Of a stretch of 64,000 bases of DNA, positions 56,010 to 64,000 are shown piece after piece (positions within the stretch are counted from its first letter, which is position 1; each line of letters starts with the position of its first letter). Made by a program: the position numbers and the translations under genes. The stretch spans positions 7,954,001-8,018,000 of the forward strand of contig NZ_JAPNKC010000001.1 in assembly GCF_026626705.1 (NCBI RefSeq), read 5' to 3'. The notes beneath the pieces were generated by a model. It was not told where the DNA came from. It saw only the letters and a list, made by a program, of their open reading frames with translations, and did no database searches. Source of the DNA: Pyxidicoccus sp. MSG2. GTDB taxonomy: Bacteria; Myxococcota; Myxococcia; Myxococcales; Myxococcaceae.

Positions 56010-57022
56010 GACGCGGCCCCGTGGATGAGCGCGTTCAGCTTGCGCATCGCCGCACCCGAGTCGATGGCGTGCTCCGCCTTCCGCACGCCCTCGAGCAGGT
56101 CCGTCACCAGGCCCACCACCACCAGCGCCGCCGCCGCGTTGAGCAGCACCGCCGTGCGCAGCCCGGAGCGCTCACCGTCCAGCAGCGAGCGCAGCCGCTG
56201 CGCATTCTCCTCCGCGTCGCCGCCGGCGATGGCCTCGCGGGGCACCACCTCCAACCCCGCGTCTTCGGGCCTCACGGTGAACGTCACCACGGTGCCGTCC
56301 TCGCGCAGTTCCGCCACCTGCGTGGGCGAACAGGGCGAGATTTCGTCCAGCCCGTCGTCGCCGTGCACCACCCACGCGCGGCGGCTGCCCAGGCGCCCCA
56401 GCACGCGCGCCGTCTGCTCCACGCGCCTGCCGTCGAAGGTGCCCAGGAGCTGATAGCGCGCGCCGGCCGGGTTGGTCAGCGGGCCCAGCAGGTTGAACAC
56501 GCTGTGGAAGCCCAGGTCGCGCCGCGCCTGCGCCACGTGCTTGAGGGCACTGTGGTGCGAGGGCGCGAAGAGGAAGCCCACCCCGTGCTCGTCGATGTCC
56601 CTCGCCACGCGCTCGTGCGGGCGCTCCATGGAGACGCCCAGCGCCGCCAGCACGTCCGCGCTGCCGCAGCGGCTGGAGACGGCGCGGTTGCCGTGCTTGG
56701 CCACCGTCACCCCCGCCCCGGCGGCCACGAAGGCCACCGCGGTGGAGATGTTGAAGGTGTGCGCCCCATCACCCCCGGTACCGCAGGTGTCGAGCACCAC
56801 CTCCGCTCTCGGAGCGAGCTTCGCCGCGCAGGCCCGCATGGCCTCCGCCGCGCCGAGGATTTCGTCCTCCGTCTCGCCCTTCATCTTGAGCGCCGTCGCG
56901 AGCGCGCCCACCTGGGCAGGCGACGCCTCTCCCGCGAGCATCAGGCCCATGACGCGGGCCATCTCCTCGCGGGTGAGGTCGCGCCGGCCTACCACCTTGC
57001 CCAGCGCATCCTTGAGCGTCAT
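56006..57022 (-). CDS. trpD: Anthranilate phosphoribosyltransferase
   Basis: 338 residues. DTCGTGGDGAHTFNISTAVAFVAAGAG is the PRPP-binding loop, followed by KHGNRAVSSRCGSADVLAALG. It is separate from TrpG here. It lies 3 bases after aroF. Transfers phosphoribosyl to anthranilate. Confidence 0.97.
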   Translation of the reverse strand: MTLKDALGKVVGRRDLTREEMARVMGLMLAGEASPAQVGALATALKMKGETEDEILGAAEAMRACAAKLAPRAEVVLDTCGTGGDGAHTFNISTAVAFVAAGAGVTVAKHGNRAVSSRCGSADVLAALGVSMERPHERVARDIDEHGVGFLFAPSHHSALKHVAQARRDLGFHSVFNLLGPLTNPAGARYQLLGTFDGRRVEQTARVLGRLGSRRAWVVHGDDGLDEISPCSPTQVAELREDGTVVTFTVRPEDAGLEVVPREAIAGGDAEENAQRLRSLLDGERSGLRTAVLLNAAAALVVVGLVTDLLEGVRKAEHAIDSGAAMRKLNALIHGAAS

Positions 57023-57025
57023 GGC

Positions 57026-58051
57026 CTATCCCAGTCTCACGACTTCGCGGCCCATCGCCTGGGCGATGGCGCGGACCTCGTTCATGGACTTCTCGAACTC
57101 GGAGAAGTCCAGCGACTGGGCGCCGTCCGACTTGGCGCGCGGCGGATCCGGGTGGACCTCGACGATGATGCCGTCCGCGCCCACCGCCGTCGCCGCGCGC
57201 ATCATCGCCGGCACCGCCTTGCGCACGCCGATGCCGTGCGAGGGGTCCACGAAGACGGGCAGGTGCGAGAGCGCCTTGAGCATCGGCACCGCGTTGAGGT
57301 CCAGCGTGTTGCGCGTCATCGTCTCGAAGGTGCGGATGCCGCGCTCGCAGAGGATGACCTGGGTGTTGCCGCGGGCGACGATGTACTCGGCCGCCATCAG
57401 CAGTTCCTTGATGGTGGCGCTCATGCCACGCTTGAGCAGCACCGGCTTGCGGCGCTCGCCCACCGCCTCCAGGAGGCTGAAGTTCTGCATGTTGCGCGCG
57501 CCAATCTGGAGGATGTCCGTGTGCTCGGCGACCGCGTCCAGCGTGGCGGTGTCCTTCACCTCGGTGGTGACGAGCAGGCCCGTCTCCTTGCGCGCCTCGG
57601 CGAGCAGCGCGAGGCCGTCACCCTTGAGGCCCTGGAACTCGTAGGGGCTGGTGCGGGGCTTGAACGCGCCGCCGCGCAGCATGGTGGCGCCCGCCTTCTT
57701 CACCGCGTGGGCGGTGGAGAGAATCTGCTCGCGCGACTCCACGGAGCAGGGGCCGGCGATGACGTGGAACGCCGCGCCGCCGATGGTGAGCCCGCCGATG
57801 TCCAGCTGCGTGTTGTCCGGCTTCACCTCGCGGCTGACGAGCTTGAACGGCTGGGAGATGGCCACGGCATCCGCGACGCCAGGGAGGACGCGGAAGGGCT
57901 CCGGCTCGACGGCGCCCGGGTTGCCGGTGATGCCGATGGCAGTGCGGGTGCCCCCTGGAATCGCATGCGGTTGCCAGCCACGACGGCGGATCTCGTCGTT
58001 CACACGCTCGATGTCCTGGGCCGTCGCGTCGGGTCGCATCACGATCAACAT
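57026..58051 (-). CDS. aroF: 3-deoxy-7-phosphoheptulonate synthase (class I, AroF type)
   Basis: 341 residues from ATG 58051 with AGGA upstream. An N-terminal ferredoxin-like domain ([17 protein letters not shown]..., about 1-70), as in the Thermotoga-type enzyme, gives feedback control. The catalytic domain has [34 protein letters not shown] and VDPSHGIG. First step of the shikimate pathway. As first gene of the trp operon it couples chorismate supply to tryptophan synthesis. Confidence 0.96.
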   Translation of the reverse strand: MLIVMRPDATAQDIERVNDEIRRRGWQPHAIPGGTRTAIGITGNPGAVEPEPFRVLPGVADAVAISQPFKLVSREVKPDNTQLDIGGLTIGGAAFHVIAGPCSVESREQILSTAHAVKKAGATMLRGGAFKPRTSPYEFQGLKGDGLALLAEARKETGLLVTTEVKDTATLDAVAEHTDILQIGARNMQNFSLLEAVGERRKPVLLKRGMSATIKELLMAAEYIVARGNTQVILCERGIRTFETMTRNTLDLNAVPMLKALSHLPVFVDPSHGIGVRKAVPAMMRAATAVGADGIIVEVHPDPPRAKSDGAQSLDFSEFEKSMNEVRAIAQAMGREVVRLG

Positions 58052-58079
58052 GGGGGTTCCTGCTCTCTCTCCGAGTGAA

Positions 58080-58102
58080 GGTGCCGGTCGGAAACCGGCA
58101 CC
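58080..58102 (-). promoter_or_regulatory. Inverted repeat in the aroF-trp leader
   Basis: GGTGCCGGT and ACCGGCACC form a perfect 9-bp stem around CGGAA, about 29 bases upstream of the aroF start. It could be an operator or a hairpin in the mRNA leader that controls the operon. No short Trp-rich leader peptide was seen. Confidence 0.5.
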
Positions 58103-58140
58103 GGCTGTCCAGGCTAACGGGCAGCGGGACCATGTGAAGC

Positions 58141-58184
58141 CACAAGTGTCCGTTGCCCGCAACCGCCCGGGAGTCTCACTTGTG
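58141..58184. promoter_or_regulatory. 8-bp inverted repeat in the divergent aroF / oxidoreductase region
   Basis: CACAAGTG (58141-58148) and CACTTGTG (58177-58184) are perfect inverted arms with 28 bases between them, placed between the divergent genes. Such spacing could bind a dimer on two faces or form a loop. Regulator unknown. Confidence 0.4.
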
Positions 58185-58245
58185 CCCGCGCTGGTTATCA
58201 AGCCAGGGTGAAGGGTTTGTGGCGTGGATGTGGGAGGGCTCGCGC

Positions 58246-59493
58246 GTGTCGAACCCGGACGTCATCGTGGTGGGAGCGGGACTGGCCGGGCTGGCATGCA
58301 CCCGGGCGCTCGTCTCCGCCCGGCTGAAGGTGTTGCTGCTGGATGGTGGTGACGCACCGGGGGGCAGGGTCCGCACGGATGCCCTCGAGGGCTTCCTGAT
58401 GGACAGAGGTTTCCAGGTGTACCTCACCGCCTACCCGGAGGGGCGGCAGGCGCTGGAGCACCGGACGCTCGCGCTGCGACGCTTCATCCCAGGTGCAAAG
58501 GTGTGGCGCGGCGGCAGGCTGCACACCGTGACGGACCCGTTGCGGAGGCCGGTGGAGGCGCTGTCTCACCTGTTCAGCGGGCCCGGCACCTTCGGGGACA
58601 AGCTGCGCGTGTTGGAACTGCGGCAGGCGGTGGTGTCCGGCGAGCTGCAGGACTTGTGGCAGCGGCCCCAGCGCTCTTCGCTGAAGTACCTGGAGGAGCT
58701 GGGCTTCACGGACGACATGCGCGAGGGCTTCCTCCGGCCGTTCTTCGCCGGCATCTTCCTGGAGCGCGAGCTGGCCACATCGAGCCGCTTCCTGGAGTTC
58801 GTCTTCCGCATGTTCTCCACCGGCGACACGGTGGTGCCGGAGCGGGGGATGGGCGCCATTCCCGAGCAGCTCGCCGCGCGGCTGCCCGCGGGCGTGCTGA
58901 GGCTGCGCGCGCCGGTGGCGGACGCGTGGGGCCACCGTGTGCGGCTGGTGGATGGTGAGACGATTCCCGCGAAGGCAGTGGTGGTGGCGGCGGACGCCGC
59001 GGGCGCGCTGTCGCTGCTGCCCGGCCTGCCTCCACACCCGACGAACCGCGTGACGTGTCTGTATTTCGCCGCGCCGGAGCCGCCGGTGCGGGGGCCGTGG
59101 CTGCTGCTCAACGGCGAGGGGCGCGGCGTGGTGAACAACGTGGCGGTGATGAGCGAGGTGTCACCGGCCTATGCGCCACCGGGACAGGCGCTCGTGTCCG
59201 TGTCGGTGCTCGACGGGAAGCTGGACGCGGAGGCCTTGCAGGTGCGCGTGCGGGAGGAGCTGACGGGCTGGTTCGGAAGTGCCGTGTCCGCGTGGCGGCA
59301 CCTGCGCACGTATGTCATTCCCAATGCGCTGCCCTCGCAGCCTCCGGCCGCGCTGGAGCCGCCGCGTCGCACGGTGCGGCTGTCGCCGGGCCTCTATGTC
59401 TGCGGGGACCACCGGGACAACAGCTCCATCGACGGCGCGCTGGGCTCCGGCCGGCGCGCGGCGGAGGCGGTACTGGCGGACCTGGGGCGCTGA
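58246..59493 (+). CDS. FAD-dependent amine-oxidase-like oxidoreductase
   Basis: 415 residues from GTG 58246 with GGGAGGG 9 bases upstream. The Rossmann motif [17 protein letters not shown] (about 6-22) binds FAD, and [12 protein letters not shown] continues the amine oxidase/protoporphyrinogen oxidase pattern. The C-terminal [28 protein letters not shown] is the second FAD contact. Membership of the PPOX/phytoene-dehydrogenase-like group is clear; the substrate is not. Confidence 0.9.
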   Translation: MSNPDVIVVGAGLAGLACTRALVSARLKVLLLDGGDAPGGRVRTDALEGFLMDRGFQVYLTAYPEGRQALEHRTLALRRFIPGAKVWRGGRLHTVTDPLRRPVEALSHLFSGPGTFGDKLRVLELRQAVVSGELQDLWQRPQRSSLKYLEELGFTDDMREGFLRPFFAGIFLERELATSSRFLEFVFRMFSTGDTVVPERGMGAIPEQLAARLPAGVLRLRAPVADAWGHRVRLVDGETIPAKAVVVAADAAGALSLLPGLPPHPTNRVTCLYFAAPEPPVRGPWLLLNGEGRGVVNNVAVMSEVSPAYAPPGQALVSVSVLDGKLDAEALQVRVREELTGWFGSAVSAWRHLRTYVIPNALPSQPPAALEPPRRTVRLSPGLYVCGDHRDNSSIDGALGSGRRAAEAVLADLGR

Positions 59494-59505
59494 TATGTCT
59501 GGCCC

Positions 59506-60105
59506 ATGTCCCAGCTCATCCTCAAGCTTCGTGACTTGAACAGCGCCATGGTGATGGCGTGGCGCCGGGCGTTTCTCGGCTGTGAAGGCGTGGAGGTCTC
59601 CGGCGGCGACATCTTCGGCGAGCGCGCGGATGCCATTGTCAGCCCGGCGAACAGCTTCGGCTACATGGATGGCGGCATCGACCTGGTCTACAGCCGGTTC
59701 TTCGGCTGGGACCTCCAGACGCGGCTCCAGGAGCGGCTGCGCAACGAGTACCACGGTGAGCTGCCCGTGGGCTCGGCGCTCATCATCGAGACGCGCCACG
59801 CGGAGCTTCCGTGGCTGGTGAGTGCGCCCACGATGCGCATCCCCATGGCCGTGGCCGACACGGTGAACGCCTGGCTCGCCTTCCGGGCCACGCTGCGGGC
59901 GGTGCGGGCGCACAACGCGGCGCACCCTTCCAAGCCCATCCGCAGCCTGCTGTGCCCCGGCCTGTGCACCGCCGTGGGACGCATGCCGCCCGAGCGCGCC
60001 GCGCGGCAGATGCGGCTCGCGTGGGACGTCGTCATGCTGGGACAGCCCTGGCCGCCGCCCACGCCGGGGGCCACGCTCCAGGCGCACTTCGACCTCATTG
60101 ACTGA
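59506..60105 (+). CDS. Macro-domain (ADP-ribose-binding) protein
   Basis: 199 residues. SGGDIFGERADAIVSPANSFGYMDGGID (about 31-58) is the canonical macro-domain nucleotide-binding region, with later PTMRIPMAVADTVNAWLAF and CPGLCTAVGRMPPERAARQM. The protein consists of this domain alone. Macro domains bind or hydrolyse ADP-ribose derivatives. It starts 12 bases after the oxidoreductase gene on the same strand. Confidence 0.9.
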   Translation: MSQLILKLRDLNSAMVMAWRRAFLGCEGVEVSGGDIFGERADAIVSPANSFGYMDGGIDLVYSRFFGWDLQTRLQERLRNEYHGELPVGSALIIETRHAELPWLVSAPTMRIPMAVADTVNAWLAFRATLRAVRAHNAAHPSKPIRSLLCPGLCTAVGRMPPERAARQMRLAWDVVMLGQPWPPPTPGATLQAHFDLID

Positions 60106-60250
60106 CGCGCCCTTTCGTCGCGTCGTGTCAATCCATGTCGGTTGATATGTAGATTGAAACCAGCATGTCGTTGCAATCCAGATGTCCTTGCAATCCAGAG
60201 TTCACTGGCGCCAGCATCGGCTCCCTTCACGCCTGTTCGCAGGGGGACGC

Positions 60251-62443
60251 ATGGTTGAGAAGCGATTGCGCGGTGTCCTGGGCATTTCGTTGTTGTCTTT
60301 GATGACGGGGGCCTGCACGGAGGCCACGCCCTCGGAGAAACCCCGGGACGCGGTGGGGAAGACGTCCTCCACCGCCCGACTGGACGGACTCCAGGTGGTG
60401 GCGGCCGAGCCGGATGGCGTTCCCACCTTCATCAACGGCCCGCTGGGCGCCGTGCCCACCGAGACGGGCGCGGTCCACTCCATCCAGGCAGCGCAGTTGC
60501 GGCCGGTGCTGGAGGGCGCGGCCCCCTTGTTCCGGCTGAAGCCGGATGACCTGTATTTGAAGAAGGCCTACGTCGGCTTCGACGGGGATGCGCACTTCCG
60601 CTACGGCGTGCGGCGCAACGGCATCGACGTGCTGGGCGGCGAGCTGCGCCTGCACGCGCGAAACGGCGCGGTCTTCGCGGCGAACACCAACGCGCGCGGG
60701 GACCTGCTCGCGCCGGAGCGGGCCACCGTCGCTCCCGAGGCGGCCGTCACCGCGGCGAAGCTGGACCGGTCCTCTCCGCCGGGCGCCACCGCCACGGGCG
60801 AGCCCCGGCTCGTCTACTGGCGCGATGGCGACCAGCTCGTCCTGGCGTACGAGGTGCGCGTCCAGGGCACGGGGGCGGATGGCGCACCCCTGGACGACTC
60901 GGTCCTCGTCAACGCACGGAACGGCGACGTCTTCGAGCGCCTCCCGCACATCCACTCCGCGCTGTACCGCAGGGTCTACGACGGGGATGGCGGCCCGGGG
61001 CGCATCGAGGGCGATCCGCCCGTCGCCAACCCCCTGGTCAACATCGCCTATGACCACCTGGGCACTGTCTACCGTTGCTACAACGAGCTCTTCGGCCGCG
61101 ACTCGTATGACAACGCGGGCGCGCACCTCATCAGCACCGTCTACCATCGCAACCACTACGTGAATATCTACTGGGACGGCACCCAGCTGGTGCTCGGCGA
61201 TGGCGGCGGCGTGACTCCCGCCCACCTGGCCGGCGCCGTGGACGTGATGGCGCACGAGGTGACCCACGGCGTGACGGAGACCGAGTCGGACCTCCTCTAC
61301 TCCGGAGAGTCCGGAGGCCTGAACGAGTCCATCTCCGACATCTTCGGCGCCGTCTGCGAGTGGCACAGCAAGGGCAAGGTCGTGGACGCCAACACCTGGC
61401 TCTTCGGCGAGGACGTCTGGACGCCCGACATCCCCGGGGACGCCATCCGTTACATGCACAACCCCAAGCTGGATGGGAACTCGCTGGATAACTACTTCGA
61501 ATACCTCGCGGGCGCGGACGTGCACTTCAGCTCGGGCATCCCCAACCTGGCCTTCTACCTGCTGTCGCAGGGCGGCCTCCATCCGCGCATCCCCAACCAG
61601 TCACCCGTGACGGGCATCGGCATCGAGAAGGCCGCGCGCATCTTCTACAAGGCGAACGTGGACCTCCTGCTGCCATCCTCCAACTTCCAGGATGCGAAGA
61701 ACGCCACGGAGCAGGCCGCGTTCCAGCTCGGCTACGACTCGGAGACCCTCACCTCGGTCACCCGGGCCTGGTGGGCCGTGAAGGTGGGCGTCCCCCACGT
61801 CCCACCGGACAGTGAGCTGGAGAAGGACGTCCCCGTCCAGCTCTCCGGTGCGCAGGGAAGGAAGTTCTGGTTCTTCACGGCAGTCCCCGAGGGCGTGAGG
61901 GACTTGAAGTACACCCTCACCGGCGGCACGGGTGACGCGGACCTGTACGTGCGGTTCAACACCGCCCCGACGACCACCCTCTATGACTGCCGCCCCTACA
62001 AGAGCGGCAACGAGGAGGAGTGCCTCTTCCCGGCGCCAGCCCAGGGCTCCTGGTGGGTGATGGTCAACGGCTTCAGCGCGTACGCCGACGTGACGCTGAA
62101 GGTGACGTGGAAGGGCGGCTACGTGCCACTCCAGCCCGGTGTGGAAGTCACGGGCCTGTCCGGCGCCGCGGGTTCGTCGCGGGTCTTCACCGTCCAGATT
62201 CCGGAGCGCGAGGACGGCGGCACCCGCAACATCCACGCCCGACTCCGGGGCTCGGGCAACGCGGACCTCTACGTGCAGCGCGCCGCCGCGCCGACTCCGA
62301 GCGCCTACGACTGCCGCGGCATCAAGGAGCACAGCACGGAGAACTGCGACCTGAACGGCGCCGAGCCGGGCAGGTACTACGTCGAGGTCTTCGGCGCGAA
62401 GGGCGGCTACTCGGACGGCTCACTCATCGTCACGTACGACTGA
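60251..62443 (+). CDS. Second secreted M4 metallopeptidase, paralogue of 4617-6848
   Basis: 730 residues from ATG 60251 with AGGGGG upstream; an open frame from 60182 adds unconvincing sequence. The lipoprotein-like signal (RLRGVLGISLLSLMTGAC) is less ideal than that of the paralogue. Propeptide about 60-235, M4 domain about 255-515 with HEVTH (335-339) and Glu359, catalytic His in DVHFSSG, then two PPC domains with YDCR motifs. Both genes share domain order and many identical blocks, yet lie about 55 kb apart. Likely secreted proteases of overlapping function. Confidence 0.95.
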   Translation: MVEKRLRGVLGISLLSLMTGACTEATPSEKPRDAVGKTSSTARLDGLQVVAAEPDGVPTFINGPLGAVPTETGAVHSIQAAQLRPVLEGAAPLFRLKPDDLYLKKAYVGFDGDAHFRYGVRRNGIDVLGGELRLHARNGAVFAANTNARGDLLAPERATVAPEAAVTAAKLDRSSPPGATATGEPRLVYWRDGDQLVLAYEVRVQGTGADGAPLDDSVLVNARNGDVFERLPHIHSALYRRVYDGDGGPGRIEGDPPVANPLVNIAYDHLGTVYRCYNELFGRDSYDNAGAHLISTVYHRNHYVNIYWDGTQLVLGDGGGVTPAHLAGAVDVMAHEVTHGVTETESDLLYSGESGGLNESISDIFGAVCEWHSKGKVVDANTWLFGEDVWTPDIPGDAIRYMHNPKLDGNSLDNYFEYLAGADVHFSSGIPNLAFYLLSQGGLHPRIPNQSPVTGIGIEKAARIFYKANVDLLLPSSNFQDAKNATEQAAFQLGYDSETLTSVTRAWWAVKVGVPHVPPDSELEKDVPVQLSGAQGRKFWFFTAVPEGVRDLKYTLTGGTGDADLYVRFNTAPTTTLYDCRPYKSGNEEECLFPAPAQGSWWVMVNGFSAYADVTLKVTWKGGYVPLQPGVEVTGLSGAAGSSRVFTVQIPEREDGGTRNIHARLRGSGNADLYVQRAAAPTPSAYDCRGIKEHSTENCDLNGAEPGRYYVEVFGAKGGYSDGSLIVTYD

Positions 62444-62458
62444 GCGGCCGCGCCGCGG

Positions 62459-62487
62459 GCCCGCCCCTGCCGTGAAGCGGGGCGGGC
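62459..62487 (+). terminator. Hairpin after the second M4 peptidase
   Basis: GCCCGCCCC and GGGGCGGGC pair over 9 bp with an 11-base loop, between two convergent genes. No T-tract; it may serve both strands. Confidence 0.6.
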
Positions 62488-62499
62488 TCACGGCGTGCT

Positions 62500-63957
62500 T
62501 CAGGGAATCGGGGTGGCGACATGCCCCGGCGGGGGCGGCGCGCCGGGAGGCGGCATGGGCTCCACGCGCGCCATGCCCTGCATCCAGCCCGGCGCCCGGC
62601 CGTCGCCGTTGGCCGTCGCCAGCTTCAGCGCGAGCACCGAGCGGCCCTTCAGTGAGAGGTTGCGCTGCGCCACCAGCTCGCGCACCGGCACGTCCACCGT
62701 GCCCACCATCTCGTTGCCGCGCGGGTCGTCCATGTACACCTGGAAGGTGATGGGCGTCTCGTCGAAGGCGTTGCCCAGGATGACGAACTCGGAGTCGTAG
62801 CCCATGTAGATGCCGTTCTTCGGAGGCGTCGTCAGGCGCGTGCCGTCCGGCAGCAGCGCCTCGATGCGCAGGCGGGGCTGGTTCTCCTGGGGGATGGTCA
62901 TCGCCAGCTCCATCACCACGTCCGACATGCCCCGGCGCTCGGCCAGCTGGGTCAGCTTCTGGGCGACGCGCGCGAAGAGCGGGCTGGCCATGCCCACCCA
63001 GGCATTGCCGTCCGGACGGGCGGGCACCACCAGCAGCGAGCGCAGCGCGACGCGGTAGGGCCGCGGCTCCGTCAGCTCCAGCTGACGCGAGGCATAGCCA
63101 TCATCCTGGCCGGTGCGCACGGCGACGCGGTACGCGTCCGCGGCCCGGTTCCAGTCGCGGTTGCCGAGCTGCCGCTCGGCCTCGCCGAGGTTGCGCACGT
63201 ACTCCTCCAGCGGAGCGGCCCGTCCACCCGGCCGCAGGCTCAGCGCCGCGTGGTAGCGCTCCTGCGCCATCGCCCAGTCATGGTTCACCCGCGCGTCGTC
63301 ACCCTCGCGCGCCAGCCGCTCGTACTCCACGGTGACCCACTGCTCGTACTCGGCGGCGATGCCCTGCGCCCAGCCGGCCAGCGAGCCGTCCAGCCCGGCG
63401 ACGAGCTGCGCCAGCTCGTTCGCCGCGATGAGGTTGCGCTCCTGGCGGTAGCCCTCCGCCCGGGCGCGACCGCCGGTGACGATGAGGCGCCGCACCTCTT
63501 CAGAGCGCGCCTTCACCTCCGGGGTCTGCGACAGCTGCGTGGCCCGCTGCATGTCGTTGGCGGCCTCCGGGAAGTGGCCGCTGCGCGCGTGCTCGGCCGC
63601 CCCGTCCAGCATTCCCATGGCCACGCGGTTCGCCGCGCGCATGCGGAAGGCGGCGATGTCCGCATTGCCGCCGTCGATGGAGAGCGCGAAGTCGGACTCG
63701 GCCAGGGCGCAGTTCCAGTCGTCCACCTGCGCGCACGTCTGCGCGCGCTTCTGGGTGTCCTGGAGCGCCTGCTCACGCGCCTGGTCATACTTCGCCTTCA
63801 GCTCCGCATTGTCCGGCTCATTCGCCAGTGCCTGGCGGTACGCCGTGTACGCGTTCTTCCAGTCACCCACGGCGGCCGCGCGGTCTCCCGCCTTCTCGGC
63901 ACTCGCGCACGCGGCCAGCATGATGGCCGCCACCACTCCAAGCACTGCTCGCTTCAT
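62500..63957 (-). CDS. TPR-like lipoprotein
   Basis: 485 residues from ATG 63957. The lipoprotein signal is VVAAIMLAAC. Residues about 25-290 have tetratricopeptide-like repeats: AAVGDWKNAYTAYRQALANEPDNAELKAKYD, VDDWNCALAESDFALSIDGG, and NRDWNRAADAYRVAVRTG. The C-terminal part (300-470) is beta-rich without a known family, ending in a Pro-rich tail. It probably sits on the periplasmic side as part of an envelope assembly. Confidence 0.8.
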   Translation of the reverse strand: MKRAVLGVVAAIMLAACASAEKAGDRAAAVGDWKNAYTAYRQALANEPDNAELKAKYDQAREQALQDTQKRAQTCAQVDDWNCALAESDFALSIDGGNADIAAFRMRAANRVAMGMLDGAAEHARSGHFPEAANDMQRATQLSQTPEVKARSEEVRRLIVTGGRARAEGYRQERNLIAANELAQLVAGLDGSLAGWAQGIAAEYEQWVTVEYERLAREGDDARVNHDWAMAQERYHAALSLRPGGRAAPLEEYVRNLGEAERQLGNRDWNRAADAYRVAVRTGQDDGYASRQLELTEPRPYRVALRSLLVVPARPDGNAWVGMASPLFARVAQKLTQLAERRGMSDVVMELAMTIPQENQPRLRIEALLPDGTRLTTPPKNGIYMGYDSEFVILGNAFDETPITFQVYMDDPRGNEMVGTVDVPVRELVAQRNLSLKGRSVLALKLATANGDGRAPGWMQGMARVEPMPPPGAPPPPGHVATPIP

Positions 63958-64000
63958 GTCAGGGAACCCCTCGTCCAGGTGGCCCCGAGGATAGCCGAAG

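Overview
The window is about 70% GC and reads as chromosome of a myxobacterium, most likely family Myxococcaceae. The grounds are many outer-membrane and lipoprotein genes, a Hanks-type Ser/Thr kinase with a decayed copy, a TIGR02996-type protein, secreted M4 metallopeptidases with PPC domains, and a complete alternative complex III plus caa3 oxidase operon. No rRNA genes, conventional tRNA genes, insertion sequences or CRISPR arrays were seen.

Layout. 1-3.8 kb: small unknown genes, a YcaQ/AlkX-type DNA glycosylase and a quinone oxidoreductase. 3.96-4.27 kb: two tandem loci in which the 3' half of a tRNA precedes its 5' half. 4.6-6.8 kb: secreted M4 peptidase. 7-12.5 kb: a phosphoesterase, two atypical receiver proteins, an XRE regulator, a DUF790 (Bax1-like) nuclease with an XPB-like helicase, and a DUF606 membrane protein. 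12.5-22 kb: envelope proteins (beta-barrels, an IPT/TIG lipoprotein, DUF481), a YheT hydrolase, a zinc-finger membrane protein and a GNAT enzyme. 22.0-34.9 kb: one minus-strand operon actA-actB-actC-actD-actE-actF-small membrane protein-SCO-ctaC-ctaD-ctaE-ctaF, with a candidate promoter near 35.1 kb. 35.4-41.6 kb: the ligase-associated DNA repair operon (exonuclease, ATP ligase, Lhr-like helicase, PdeM) ending in an HNH gene. 41.8-44.8 kb: an SH3 protein, trpE and trpG. 45-51.3 kb: a phosphatase, a Ser/Thr kinase, an OPT transporter, an unknown gene and a kinase pseudogene. 52.5-58.05 kb: aroF-trpD-trpC-trpF-trpB-trpA with a good terminator. 58.2-64 kb: a flavin oxidoreductase, a macro-domain protein, a second M4 peptidase and a TPR-like lipoprotein.

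Main discovery. At 3963-4109 and 4127-4265, acceptor stems of 7/7 bp form only if the downstream 5' half is paired with the upstream 3' half, so both loci look circularly permuted. One gives a CAU (Met/Ile2-type) tRNA opened in the variable loop. The other gives a tRNA-Pro(UGG) opened between positions 33 and 34. Both are clamped by the same flanking RNA architecture: an outer helix, a 3x3 internal loop, a 9-bp inner helix with covarying pairs, and the shared octamer CTACACGC. Excising and joining the ends would give a circular pre-tRNA that RNase P and 3' processing could open at the normal termini. I know of no established bacterial system like this; it is an inference from sequence and needs RNA evidence.

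Together the operons supply respiration (quinol to cytochrome c to O2 through ACIII-caa3, with SCO for CuA assembly), tryptophan synthesis (split trpEG and aroF-trpDCFBA) and two DNA-repair modules.
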